A stretch of DNA of 37,608 nucleotides from CAINDZ01 sp964399195 (GCA_964399195.1 CAYNPY010000027.1:1-37608); one strand, 5' to 3'; counted from the stretch's first letter, positions 13,914 through 21,922 are shown. Notes: generated by a model from the sequence alone, not told the origin. Program-made: numbers and translations.

Positions 13914-13942
13914 TTGACAGTCGGCAATGCCCCGCCCATATT
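13914..13942 (+). promoter_or_regulatory. sigma-70-type promoter of tRNA-Lys
   Basis: A perfect TTGACA at 13914-13919, a 17-bp spacer and CATATT at 13937-13942 (four of six). It starts 13 bp after the purA stop. Confidence 0.8.
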
Positions 13943-13982
13943 GGCCGGCCGCCGCCGGCGGCTGCGACGGGCGCACGGGGGC

Positions 13983-13992
13983 NNNNNNNNNN
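13983..13992. other. assembly gap (10 Ns)
   Basis: Ten Ns placed between the promoter and the body of tRNA-Lys. The round number suggests a scaffold joint of arbitrary length, so distances across it are not reliable. The first five bases of the tRNA fall in it. Confidence 0.97.
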
Positions 13993-14063
13993 GCTAGCTC
14001 ATCAGGTAGAGCACCTCCCTTTTAAGGAGGTTGTACCGGGTTCGAGTCCCGGGCGGCCCACCA
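13988..14063 (+). tRNA. tRNA-Lys (anticodon UUU), 5' end in the assembly gap
   Basis: Visible from 13993. The anticodon stem CTCCC/GGAGG encloses the loop TTTTAAG, so the anticodon is TTT. The T-arm is CCGGG-TTCGAGT-CCCGG, the 3' acceptor strand GCGGCCC is at 14053-14059, then A and an encoded CCA. The acceptor partner should be GGGCCGC. Only its last two bases (GC, 13993-13994) are visible and the other five lie in the Ns, so the start is inferred. Confidence 0.92.
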
Positions 14064-14067
14064 GACC

Positions 14068-14102
14068 GCCGCCGGAGGCCAGCCTCCGGCGGCTCTCTTT
14101 CT
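14068..14102 (+). terminator. intrinsic terminator after tRNA-Lys
   Basis: An 11-bp GC stem, GCCGCCGGAGG (14068-14078) with CCTCCGGCGGC (14083-14093), and a 4-nt loop, followed by the T-rich TCTCTTTCT. Confidence 0.85.
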
Positions 14103-14121
14103 GCCGCAACGGGCCGCAAAG

Positions 14122-14153
14122 CGGAGCGCCGGACCCGGGGGCCCGGCGCTCCG
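14122..14153 (-). terminator. hairpin terminator of the M3 peptidase gene
   Basis: An 11-bp perfect stem, CGGAGCGCCGG (14122-14132) with CCGGCGCTCCG (14143-14153), lying 27 bp past the peptidase stop. On the minus strand it is followed by GCTTTG, only a short T-run. With the tRNA terminator it seals the convergent junction from both sides. Confidence 0.6.
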
Positions 14154-14179
14154 TCGTCACCCGGCGACCCGCGGGCCGC

Positions 14180-16108
14180 CTACTTCTTGCCGTACTTCTG
14201 CGTCCAGAGGCGGTCGAACTCGTCGACCGTGCGCTCGAACATGTCCATCGCGGCCACGATCGGCGCCGGGGTCTCGAGGTCGACGCCCGCGCTCCGGAGG
14301 ATGTCCAGCGGCGGCGCGCTCGATCCGGCCTTCAGCATGTTGTCGATGTAGCGCTGGGCCGGCTTTTCGCCCTTGGCCGTGATCTCGTCGGCCAGGGCCA
14401 GGCCGCTGGTCAGGCCGGTCGCGTACGTGAAGACGTAGAAGTTGTAGTAGAAGTGGGGGATGAACATCCACTCGCACTGGTCGTCCTTGCCCAGCTCGTA
14501 GCCGGGCCCGTAGTACTCGCGGATCATGTCGGCGTAGGTCTGGTTCAGGAACTCCGCCGTCAGCGGGTTGCCCTGCTCGGCGTGCTCGTGGAAGCGCAGC
14601 TCGAAGTCGGCGAAGAGGGTCTGCCGGAAGATCGTCTGGCGGATCGACTCCAGCCGCTGATTGAGCAGCAGCAGCTTGAAGTCCACGTCCTTGGTGCTGG
14701 CCAGCATGTGGTTGACCAGCAGGGCCTCGTTGCAGGTCGAGGCGACCTCGGCCAGGAACGTGGTGTAGCCCGCGTACACGGGCGGCTGGTGGCGGCTCGA
14801 GTAGACCGAGTGCAGGGCGTGACCCATCTCGTGGGCGGTGGTGCTGACCGCGTCGAGCGTGTTGTCGAAGTTGTGCAGCACGTACGGATGGATGTCGCGG
14901 GCCAGGACGCCGTTGCTGTAGGCGCCGCTGCGCTTGTCCTCGTTCGGGTAGACGTCGATCCAGCCGCTCTTCGGGTCCATGCCGGCGGCCAGCAGGGCCC
15001 CGTACTCCTTGCCCAACGGCTTGAGGCCCTCGCTGATCAGGGCGCGCGCTTCGTCGTACGTGTACTCGGGCTCGACGCCTTCGATCATCGCGTTGTACAG
15101 GTGCGGGAACGTCAGCGGGCCCTCGGTGCCCAGCACCTTGCGCCGCAGCTCCACGTACTTGTGCATCGTGCGCGGCAGGTTCTCGCGCACGGTCGAGATC
15201 AGCATCCGGTAGGCGTCGGGGCTGATGTTGTCCGGGGACAGCGCCGCCTCGAGGCACGTGGCATAGTTGCGCGCGTCCTTGGTCATGATGTGCGACTTCA
15301 CGGCGCCGTCCAGCAGGACGGCGAACGTGTTCTCGTAGCCGCGAAGCGTGCCGAAGAAGGCTTCGGTGGCGCGCTCGCGCACCACGGCGTCCTCGCTCGA
15401 GCGCAGCATCGACCAGCCGCTGACGGTGACGGGCAGCGTCTTGCCCGTCGAGTCGGTGATCTCGGGGAACTCCATGTCGACACCCAGCAGCGACTCGTGG
15501 GCGTCTCCCGGCGTCGAGCGCATGTTGCCGGTCAGCGCCATCAGGCGCTCCTCCGGGGCGCTCAGCGTGTTGGCCTTCTGCCGCCACAGCTCCTGGAAGT
15601 AGTAGTCGTAGACGGCCAGTTCCTTGTCCTCGGCCATGAAGCGGCGGATGACGGCCGGGTCGATCGCCAGCAGCTCGGGCTGCATCCAGGACGTCGCCTC
15701 GCCGAACGCGGGCATCAGCGCGGCCACGCGGCCCTGCATCTGGCGCGTCCGGTTCTCGCCCTGGTCCACGTCGTAGAGGACTTGCGCGTAGACGTACAGC
15801 TTGTACAGCCGCTTCATCGTCTCGAAGGTGGCGTTCTGCGCGTCGAGCATCGTCGCGGCCGACTCGGCCAGGCGTCCCTTGAAGGCGTTCAGCTTCGGGA
15901 TGTCCACGGCGATCGCGGCCAGTTCGGCCTCCCAGGCGGCGTCGTCCGCAAAGATGTGCGCGGCGTTCCACTGGTACGCCTTGGGCACCTCGGCGCGCGG
16001 GGCCGAGGGGTCGGGCTTGTACTGGGCCAGAGCCGCGGTGGCGGTCGACGCGGCGGCCAGCGCCAGGATGACGGCGACGGCCAGGTGGCGGCGGGACGGA
16101 CAGGACAT
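14180..16108 (-). CDS. exported M3-family oligoendopeptidase (PepF-like)
   Basis: 642 residues. Zinc metallopeptidase that cuts short peptides. The active site is HEMGH, with zinc ligands His426 and His430, catalytic Glu427 and the third ligand Glu454 in FLAEVAS. The helical N-terminal half and the C-terminal YATGLTSG/AEFLNQTYADM region fit oligoendopeptidase F. Unlike most PepF proteins it has an N-terminal signal peptide (HLAVAVILALAAASTATAALAQ), so it should act in the periplasm or outside. GGAGG six bases before the ATG at 16108 supports the start. The lipoprotein gene upstream on the same strand is separated by 107 bp with a strong hairpin, so the two are probably separate units. A role in recycling secreted peptides is inference. 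Confidence 0.92.
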   Translation of the reverse strand: MSCPSRRHLAVAVILALAAASTATAALAQYKPDPSAPRAEVPKAYQWNAAHIFADDAAWEAELAAIAVDIPKLNAFKGRLAESAATMLDAQNATFETMKRLYKLYVYAQVLYDVDQGENRTRQMQGRVAALMPAFGEATSWMQPELLAIDPAVIRRFMAEDKELAVYDYYFQELWRQKANTLSAPEERLMALTGNMRSTPGDAHESLLGVDMEFPEITDSTGKTLPVTVSGWSMLRSSEDAVVRERATEAFFGTLRGYENTFAVLLDGAVKSHIMTKDARNYATCLEAALSPDNISPDAYRMLISTVRENLPRTMHKYVELRRKVLGTEGPLTFPHLYNAMIEGVEPEYTYDEARALISEGLKPLGKEYGALLAAGMDPKSGWIDVYPNEDKRSGAYSNGVLARDIHPYVLHNFDNTLDAVSTTAHEMGHALHSVYSSRHQPPVYAGYTTFLAEVASTCNEALLVNHMLASTKDVDFKLLLLNQRLESIRQTIFRQTLFADFELRFHEHAEQGNPLTAEFLNQTYADMIREYYGPGYELGKDDQCEWMFIPHFYYNFYVFTYATGLTSGLALADEITAKGEKPAQRYIDNMLKAGSSAPPLDILRSAGVDLETPAPIVAAMDMFERTVDEFDRLWTQKYGKK

Positions 16109-16178
16109 GGGAGACCTCCAGGGATTCGCGAGAGGGCCAATGGCGCCGCCGCGCGGCGCGGCGGGGTCGGGGGGGAAC

Positions 16179-16207
16179 GCGGAGGGGCGGCCGTGCCGCC
16201 CCTCCGC
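16179..16207 (-). terminator. perfect 13-bp hairpin after the propeller lipoprotein gene
   Basis: GCGGAGGGGCGGC (16179-16191) pairs exactly with GCCGCCCCTCCGC (16195-16207) around a 3-nt loop. It begins 9 bp past the stop of the minus-strand lipoprotein gene. No true T-run follows on the minus strand (TTCCCCCCC), so termination is likely but could be Rho-assisted or serve RNA protection. Confidence 0.55.
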
Positions 16208-16215
16208 GAGGGAAC

Positions 16216-17442
16216 TCAGAGCAAGGGGCGCCCCAGGTGATCGACCACCGGCGGCGGCACTGCCGCCTTGTCCGGGAATTCGACCGTCAGCGGAGTCAGT
16301 TCGACTTCGTCGGTCACCTGGTCGTGGGCGAAGCGGAAGATGGTCTCCTCGCGGTAGCCCACGACCCAGATGGCGTCGGGGCCGGAACCCCAGACGCCCG
16401 TCAGGCGGTCGAAGCCGTCGTAGAGCACGGCGCGCCGGCCGGTGCCCGACGCGAAATCATAGTCCGCGGTCTGGAACACGAGGCGGCCCTCGTCGGTGAC
16501 CAGGTAGACGTTGCCCGTGGCGTCCACCCAGATGTCGTTGATGCCGGCGCCGGGGTTCGTGGTCAGGGTGGGGAAGAACTTGGACCACACGTTGCGGCCC
16601 CCGTCGTCCCGGGTCAGCCGGAACAGCCAGCCCTCGGACGTGCCCAGGTAGTTGCGGCTGAGCACGGCCGGGTCCGACGTCGTGGTGAGGACCCACTCGT
16701 GCGGGACGGTCTGTTCGCCGCTGAGCGGGCGCAGGATCCACTCCGCCTGGAGATTCCCGTCGGTGTTGGGCGCCAGGACCATGCCGCGCGTGCCGAACAC
16801 GCCGACGCGCGGCGCCGTGTAATTCGGATCCTTGTAGGCGCCGCCCAGGAAGTAGTGGTTGACCGTCACCAGCGAGGCCAGGTCTTCCGCCACCAGCAGC
16901 GTGTCGACCGGTGCGCCGACTTCGTTGAGCTGGAACATGCGCCCGCCGATCTGGGACCAGGTGGAGCCGGTCAGGCGGCAGATGACGCCGTTCTGGCCCA
17001 CGGCATGGACGACGCCGCCGAGCGCGCCGATGCCGTAGAGGTTCTCGCTGGTGCCGCTGGCCATCGGCGCCCAGGCGCCGGCGACGTTGCGCCAGATGCG
17101 GCCCTTGTGGCCGACGGCGTACAGGGTGCTGCCGCCGTCCTCCTTCCACATGCGCACGATGGGATCACCGACCTGCATGTCGACGGCGGTCCAGGCCGAG
17201 CCGTTCCAGCGGAACATCGCGCCCTTCATGCCGCAGGCGTAGACGTCGCCCGCCCCGGTGCCGACCACGTCCAGCAGCCAGGACCTCGCCTCGGGCTCGG
17301 GGGGCAGGTTGAACGGGGGATCAGCGTCGTCGTCGGAGCAGCCTCCGAGGTAGACCGCGGCGGCCAGCAGGCACAGGACCAGGCTCGCGGCCCGGGCCGG
17401 CCGGCGGCCGGCGCCCGTGGGAGCGGAACCGAAACTGTTCAT
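16216..17442 (-). CDS. beta-propeller-like lipoprotein of unknown function
   Basis: 408 residues. A lipoprotein signal peptide (RAASLVLCLLAAAVYLGGC) with lipobox LGGC is followed by an acidic SDDDAD spacer. The body has repeats of the form G-x-vYAvG-x2-G-x-i-x-R-x-nG-x-W (for example DVYACGMKGAMFRWNGSAW and LYAVGHKGRIWRN), with WVDATGNVYLVTDEGRL and WGSGPDAIWVVGYREE later. These resemble BNR or YCF48-like propeller blades. It is probably anchored at the outer membrane or periplasm. The start at 17442 is set by the signal peptide; the frame stays open far upstream only because GC-rich DNA lacks stops. The function is not recognisable. It diverges from nadA. Confidence 0.78.
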   Translation of the reverse strand: MNSFGSAPTGAGRRPARAASLVLCLLAAAVYLGGCSDDDADPPFNLPPEPEARSWLLDVVGTGAGDVYACGMKGAMFRWNGSAWTAVDMQVGDPIVRMWKEDGGSTLYAVGHKGRIWRNVAGAWAPMASGTSENLYGIGALGGVVHAVGQNGVICRLTGSTWSQIGGRMFQLNEVGAPVDTLLVAEDLASLVTVNHYFLGGAYKDPNYTAPRVGVFGTRGMVLAPNTDGNLQAEWILRPLSGEQTVPHEWVLTTTSDPAVLSRNYLGTSEGWLFRLTRDDGGRNVWSKFFPTLTTNPGAGINDIWVDATGNVYLVTDEGRLVFQTADYDFASGTGRRAVLYDGFDRLTGVWGSGPDAIWVVGYREETIFRFAHDQVTDEVELTPLTVEFPDKAAVPPPVVDHLGRPLL

Positions 17443-17569
17443 TCCTTGGACATCCTCACGTTCGGCTGGTGGGGAGAATGGAACGGCCGGCCGCCACGGT
17501 CCCGGCGCTCTCCGGCGCGGGGACCCGCCATGCCCGCCACGTGGCCGTGGCCGTCGTGCCAACAGGGGA

Positions 17570-17598
17570 ATAGTACGTTCCGCGGCCCCGAAAGTCCA
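17570..17598 (-). promoter_or_regulatory. possible promoter of the propeller lipoprotein gene
   Basis: On the minus strand TGGACT (17593-17598), a 17-bp spacer and TACTAT (17570-17575), four of six matches in each. It lies in the 273-bp divergent gap with nadA; the rest of that gap is GC-rich and shows no open frame of note. Confidence 0.4.
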
Positions 17599-17640
17599 CA
17601 CCCAACCCCCCTTGCGGCGGCGGGCGGGCGCGGTTGACCC

Positions 17641-17668
17641 TTGCCGTCCGCCCGGGAACGGGCAAGAT
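17641..17668 (+). promoter_or_regulatory. possible nadA promoter
   Basis: TTGCCG at 17641-17646, a 16-bp spacer and CAAGAT at 17663-17668, the same -10-like hexamer as at 3817. TTGACC at 17634-17639 lies nearby but would need a 23-bp spacer. Weak. Confidence 0.35.
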
Positions 17669-17715
17669 TGACGGCGGTGGCGGGCCGTGCCGGTCCGCCC
17701 CGGCAAGGAGCGCCT

Positions 17716-18675
17716 GTGGCAGCCGACGCACCGGGCCGCGTGCCCCCCGGACTGGACCTCTTCGCCGAGATCGACCGCCTGCGTCACGAGAAGCGCGCGG
17801 TGATCCTGGCCCACTACTACCAGGAGCCGGACATCCAGGACGTCGCGGACTTCGTCGGGGACAGCCTGGGCCTGAGCCAGGCCGCCGCCGCGACGGACGC
17901 CGAGGTGATCGTCTTCTGCGGCGTCCATTTCATGGCCGAGACGGCCAAGCTCCTGAGCCCGGACAAGACGGTCCTGCTGCCGGACCTCGAGGCGGGCTGC
18001 AGCCTGGCCGACGGCTGCCCGGCGGACGAGTTCGCGGCATTCCTGGCCCGCCACCCGGGGCACAAGGTCGTCAGCTACATCAACTGCTCGGCGGCGACCA
18101 AGGCGCTCAGCGACGTCATCTGCACCAGCAGCAACGCCCTGCGGATCGTCGCCTCGTTCCCCGCCGACCAGCCGCTGGTGTTCGCGCCGGACCGCTTCCT
18201 GGGCGATTGGGTGGCGCGCCGGCTGGGGCGCCCGCTGGTGCTGTGGCAGGGCTCGTGCGAGGTGCACGAGACGTTCAGCGAGCGCCGCCTGGTCGAACTC
18301 AAGGCGACGCATCCGGACGCCGTCGTGGCGGCGCACCCGGAATGCCCGCCGGCCGTGCTGCAGCACGCCGACTACGTGGGCAGCACGACCGGCATCCTGG
18401 AGTTCGCCCGCGCCACGCCGGCGCGCCGCGTGATCGTGGCGACCGAACCGGGCATCCTCCACCGCATGCGCCGGGAGAACCCGGACAAGGAACTCATCCC
18501 CGTGCCCGGCACGGACGAGTCGTGCAACTGCAACGAGTGTCCCTACATGAAGAAGAACACGCTCGAGAAGCTCTACCTGTGCCTGCGCGACGGCGCGCCC
18601 GAGATCACGCTGGATCCGGCCGTGGCCGAGCGGGCCCGCGCGCCGATCGCCCGCATGCTCGAGCTGAGCCGCTGA
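17716..18675 (+). CDS. nadA: quinolinate synthase A
   Basis: 319 residues. Condenses iminoaspartate with dihydroxyacetone phosphate to quinolinate for NAD synthesis, using a [4Fe-4S] cluster. The expected cluster ligands are Cys95 (DLEAGCSLADG), Cys181 (WQGSCEVHE) and Cys275 (NECPYMKK). HYYQEPDIQDVADFVGDS near the start, YINCSAATKA and the GSTTG loop are typical. GTG at 17716 follows AAGGAG by five bases; in-frame codons upstream would fall in the promoter. nadB and nadC are not in the window. The next gene, a cysteine desulfurase 56 bp downstream, may supply sulfur for the cluster. Confidence 0.95.
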   Translation: MAADAPGRVPPGLDLFAEIDRLRHEKRAVILAHYYQEPDIQDVADFVGDSLGLSQAAAATDAEVIVFCGVHFMAETAKLLSPDKTVLLPDLEAGCSLADGCPADEFAAFLARHPGHKVVSYINCSAATKALSDVICTSSNALRIVASFPADQPLVFAPDRFLGDWVARRLGRPLVLWQGSCEVHETFSERRLVELKATHPDAVVAAHPECPPAVLQHADYVGSTTGILEFARATPARRVIVATEPGILHRMRRENPDKELIPVPGTDESCNCNECPYMKKNTLEKLYLCLRDGAPEITLDPAVAERARAPIARMLELSR

Positions 18676-18731
18676 GCCGACGGCGCGGCGCCAGCGCGCC
18701 CGAGGGCTCACGTGCGGAAGGAGCGGCGCCC

Positions 18732-19883
18732 GTGCGCACGCCCGTCTACCTCGACAACCACGCCTCGACCGCGCCCGACCCGGCGGTGCTGGAGATCATG
18801 CAGCGCGTCGCGCGCGACCACTACGGCAACCCCGCCGCGAGCCACGCCTTCGGCTGGGCCGCGGCCAAGGTCGTCGAGGATGCGCGCGCGAGCGTGGCGG
18901 CCCTGATCCACGCCGAGCCGCGCGAGATCGTCTTCACCAGCGGCGCCACGGAGGCGGACAACCTTGCGATCCTCGGCCTTGGCGCCGCCTGGGCGCGGCC
19001 AGGCCACATCGTGGCCAGCCCGCTCGAGCACGCCGCGGTCGACGGGCCGCTGGCCGCGCTGGCCGAAGGTGGCTGGACGGTGACCAGGTTGCCGGTGGGC
19101 GCCGCCGGCGTCGTCGATCCCGGCGACCTGGTCCCGGCGCTCCGCTCGGACACGCGGCTGGTCTGCTGCACGGCGGCGCAGAACGAGATCGGGACGCTCC
19201 AGCCGCTGGCCGCGCTGGGGCGGATCTGCCAGGAGCGCGGCGTGCCGCTGCTGGCCGACGGCGCGCAGGCAGTCGGCCGGGTGCCGGTGGACGTGACGCG
19301 CGACGGCCTCGCGATGTTCTCGCTCTCGGCGCACAAGCTGCACGGGCCCAAGGGAGTGGGAGCGCTCTACGTGCGCCGGCGCGGGCCGCGCGTCGCGCTG
19401 GCGCCGCTCGCGCACGGCGGCGGCCAGGAGCGGGGACTGCGCCCGGGCACGCCCGATGTCGCCGGGATTGCGGGCTTCGGCGAGGCCTGCCGGCTCGCGG
19501 CGCTGCGCCTGGAGGCCGACGCCGCCAGGCTGCGGAGCCTGGCCGAGCGGTTCCTGACGCGTCTGCGGGCCGGGCTGGGCGGCGTGGTTCTCAACGGCGA
19601 CGCCGAGCGGCGACTGCCGGGCAGCCTCAACCTGGCGTTCGCGGGCGTTCCCCCGGGAAGCCTCCTGGCGGCGCTGCCTCAGCTGGCGGTTTCGACGGGC
19701 TCTGCGTGCGCCTCGGCAGGCGGCGGGTCCTCCGCCGTCCTGGCGGCCATCGGGCTGCCGAAAGAACTGGCCGCCGCGAGCCTGCGGTTGTGCTTCTCGC
19801 GCACGAGCACCGACGAGGAGGCGGACTTCGCCGCCGATGCCATCATCGCCGCCGTGCTCCGGTTGCGTCAGTCGCCGTCGTAA
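18732..19883 (+). CDS. cysteine desulfurase (NifS/IscS family)
   Basis: 383 residues. PLP enzyme that takes sulfur from cysteine for Fe-S clusters. YLDNHAST at the N-terminus, SGATEADNLA, His100 in SPLEHAAVD, the PLP lysine Lys202 in SAHKLHGPKG and the persulfide Cys326 in STGSACASAGG are all present. The cysteine sits in a short loop (SACAS), and the protein is a little shorter than IscS, closer to NifS/IcsC-type dedicated desulfurases. GTG at 18732 is preceded by GGAAGGAG with an 8-base gap. The position directly after nadA suggests cluster assembly for NadA, as in organisms where a nifS-like gene accompanies nad genes. The end overlaps the opposite gene by 16 bp. Confidence 0.93.
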   Translation: MRTPVYLDNHASTAPDPAVLEIMQRVARDHYGNPAASHAFGWAAAKVVEDARASVAALIHAEPREIVFTSGATEADNLAILGLGAAWARPGHIVASPLEHAAVDGPLAALAEGGWTVTRLPVGAAGVVDPGDLVPALRSDTRLVCCTAAQNEIGTLQPLAALGRICQERGVPLLADGAQAVGRVPVDVTRDGLAMFSLSAHKLHGPKGVGALYVRRRGPRVALAPLAHGGGQERGLRPGTPDVAGIAGFGEACRLAALRLEADAARLRSLAERFLTRLRAGLGGVVLNGDAERRLPGSLNLAFAGVPPGSLLAALPQLAVSTGSACASAGGGSSAVLAAIGLPKELAAASLRLCFSRTSTDEEADFAADAIIAAVLRLRQSPS

Positions 19884-21025
19884 TCGGCGGCCTGTTTGCG
19901 CGACAGCGAGATCCGCCGCCGGCTGACGTCGACGTCGACGATGCGGACGGTGATCTCCTCGTCCTCGTTGACCACCTCGCGAGGGTGCACGATCCGCCGG
20001 TTGGCCAGCTCGCTGATGTGGATGAGGCCCTCGATCCCGGGCAGCAACTCGACGAACACCCCGAAATCAACCAGGCGCGTGACCCGGCCGGTCACGTCGG
20101 TGTTCGGCTGCAGCGAGGCGGCCGTGCTCGGCCAGGGGTCGCTGGCCAGGGCCTTGATCGAGAGGCTGATCCGCTCGTTGCGGCCGCCGCCGAGGTTCTG
20201 GATCTCCAGGACCTTCACCTTGACCGGCTGGCCTTCGCGCAGCACGTCGGCGGGGTTGGCGACGCGCTGGTGGGAGATCTGCGAGATGTGCACCAGTCCC
20301 TCGACGCCGCCGATGTCGATGAAGGCGCCGAACGGCACGAGCCGCGTCACGGTGCCCTCGCGAACGTCGCCCAGCGCCAGCGACTGGCGCGTGCGCGTGG
20401 CCTCGGTGTCGCGGTGCTCCTGCAGGTAGGCCCGGCGCGAGACGACGACGTTGCGGCCATCCTCCGACAGCTCGACAACCTTGAACTTGTAGACCTTGCC
20501 CACGAACAGCGACGGGTCGTCGGCGCGCCGCAGGTCGATCTGGCTGAACGGGCAGAACGCGCGCACGCCGGACAGGCTGACCGAGAAGCCGCCCTTGTTG
20601 GTCTCGCCGACCTTGCCCTCGACCGGCGTGCCCTTGGCGTGGGCGTCGGCCAGCGCGCGGCGGCCCGCCTCGCGCAGGTTGATCGCCAGCGTGAACTTCA
20701 GGCCGCCGTCCTTCGCCTTCGCCAGGTGGCCGTCCAGGCGGTCGCCCACCCTGTGCGTGAGCTGGCCCTTGTCGTCGCGCAGTTCGTCGATCGCCATCGG
20801 CAGTTCGCTGCGGCCGCCGCAGTCGATCATCGCCTCGGTGTCGGTGAGCTGGACGATCGTGCCGGTGACCTTGTCGCCCGCTTTCGGTTCGGGCGGCGCG
20901 TCCTGTCCGCTGCCGGCCAGAAGCGCGGCGAACTCGGCGGAAGGCTCTTCATCGCTCGCAGGGGCGGGGGTGGGGGCCGGGGTCTCGGGGGCGGGGTCCT
21001 GGAAATCGTTCGGTTCGCTGGTCAT
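19868..21025 (-). CDS. S1 RNA-binding domain protein with four S1 repeats (ribosomal protein S1-like)
   Basis: 385 residues. An acidic, Pro/Ala-rich N-terminal tail (about 1-46) precedes four S1/OB domains: about 47-116, 132-198, 217-291 and 306-376. The last two are the most canonical (PFGAFIDIGGVEGLVHISQI and DFGVFVELLPGIEGLIHISEL). Domain two is degenerate (GGFSVSLSGVRAFCPFSQID), like the ribosome-contacting domains of S1. It is shorter than the six-domain E. coli protein but similar to four-domain S1 proteins elsewhere, so it may be the ribosomal S1 of this organism or a related RNA-binding factor. The ATG at 21025 is used because the -10 box at 21115 leaves a leader of about 85 nt; an upstream start at 21124 overlaps the promoter. 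Confidence 0.88.
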   Translation of the reverse strand: MTSEPNDFQDPAPETPAPTPAPASDEEPSAEFAALLAGSGQDAPPEPKAGDKVTGTIVQLTDTEAMIDCGGRSELPMAIDELRDDKGQLTHRVGDRLDGHLAKAKDGGLKFTLAINLREAGRRALADAHAKGTPVEGKVGETNKGGFSVSLSGVRAFCPFSQIDLRRADDPSLFVGKVYKFKVVELSEDGRNVVVSRRAYLQEHRDTEATRTRQSLALGDVREGTVTRLVPFGAFIDIGGVEGLVHISQISHQRVANPADVLREGQPVKVKVLEIQNLGGGRNERISLSIKALASDPWPSTAASLQPNTDVTGRVTRLVDFGVFVELLPGIEGLIHISELANRRIVHPREVVNEDEEITVRIVDVDVSRRRISLSRKQAADYDGD

Positions 21026-21114
21026 GACGGGTCCTGTTCGCCGGGTCGTGGGTGGCCGGTGCCGGGCAAGATCCTGCCCCGCGCCCCGCCGGCCGCTGGA
21101 CGCTGAGCCCGGAA

Positions 21115-21123
21115 AGTATAGCA
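21115..21123 (-). promoter_or_regulatory. extended -10 promoter of the S1 gene
   Basis: The minus strand reads TGCTATACT, an extended -10 (TGn plus TATACT, five of six matches). A -35 at 17 bp (TGGGCG) is poor, as is common for extended -10 promoters. Confidence 0.65.
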
Positions 21124-21155
21124 CAAAGACGGGGCGCCGCCCACCGCCGGCGCCT

Positions 21156-21824
21156 TCAGGCGATCACGCAGGTGTAGATGCACACGAAGTGCACGACGGC
21201 CGCCGCAAGCACAAATGCGTGCCAGATGACGTGATTCCAGGCCAGCCGGTGGGCGGCGTAGAAGCCGGCGCCGCCGCTGTAGATGAGTCCGCCGACCAGA
21301 AGCAGCAGCGGTCCCGGGGCGGGCAGGTGGCGCACCAGCGGCACGGCCACGACCACCGCCAGCCAGCCGAGCGCCAGGTACAGCACCAGCGACAGCCGGC
21401 GCAGGAACCGGCGCCGCACGAGCACCTCGAAGACGATGCCGCCGGCGGCCAGGCCCCAGACGATGCCCAGCAGCGACCAGCCCCAGGGGCCGCGCAACGT
21501 CACCAGCGCGAACGGCGTGTAGGTCCCGGCGATCAGCAGGTAGATCGCCGCGTGGTCGAGCGCCTGGAAGACGCGCTTGGCGCGGCCGGGCCGCAGCGCG
21601 TGGTAGAGTGCGGAGGCGCTGAACAGCAGGATGAGGCTGGAGCCGTAGATTGCCCCGGCCACGATGCGCCACGGGTCGTGCGCCTGCGCGCCGCGCCAGA
21701 CCAGCAGCACCAGCGCGACGACCCCGAACACCGCGCCCGCTCCGTGGGTGATCGCGTGCGCGATCTCCTGCCCCAGCGGGTAATCGGTGCGGCGGCCGTC
21801 CGGCGCGAGGTGGGTGGCGCTCAT
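21156..21824 (-). CDS. hemolysin III / YqfA-type seven-helix membrane protein
   Basis: 222 residues with seven predicted membrane helices. It belongs to the hemolysin III family (PAQR-related, predicted metal-dependent membrane hydrolases). Conserved points are EIAHAITHGAGAVFG at the start of helix 1, FSASALYHAL, LDHAAIYLLIAGTYTPF and the last-helix WHAFVLAAAVVHF; the histidines form the predicted metal site. The start at 21824 gives the normal family length; ATGs at 21884 and 21872 would add a Pro-rich tail and lie at or next to the possible transcription start. Despite the family name, a hemolytic role is not implied. Confidence 0.88.
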   Translation of the reverse strand: MSATHLAPDGRRTDYPLGQEIAHAITHGAGAVFGVVALVLLVWRGAQAHDPWRIVAGAIYGSSLILLFSASALYHALRPGRAKRVFQALDHAAIYLLIAGTYTPFALVTLRGPWGWSLLGIVWGLAAGGIVFEVLVRRRFLRRLSLVLYLALGWLAVVVAVPLVRHLPAPGPLLLLVGGLIYSGGAGFYAAHRLAWNHVIWHAFVLAAAVVHFVCIYTCVIA

Positions 21825-21884
21825 GGCGGGTCCCGGGGGCCGGCTTGGCGGCGGCCCATCCGCGGCGCTCATGGCCCCGGCCAC

Positions 21885-21913
21885 AAGCTAGGTCGCGCGG
21901 TCGGCCCGGGCAA
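21885..21913 (-). promoter_or_regulatory. weak possible promoter of the hemolysin III family gene
   Basis: The minus strand reads TTGCCC (21908-21913), 17 bp, TAGCTT (21885-21890); four and three matches. It lies between the HDOD gene stop and this gene and would favour the start at 21824. Confidence 0.3.
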
Positions 21914-21922
21914 ACCCGGCGC

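Noticed and set aside
13983..13992. The N-run as a sign of a mobile-element junction at a tRNA.
   Set aside because: Nothing in the flanks shows integrase, direct repeats or a change in composition; a plain scaffold gap explains it.
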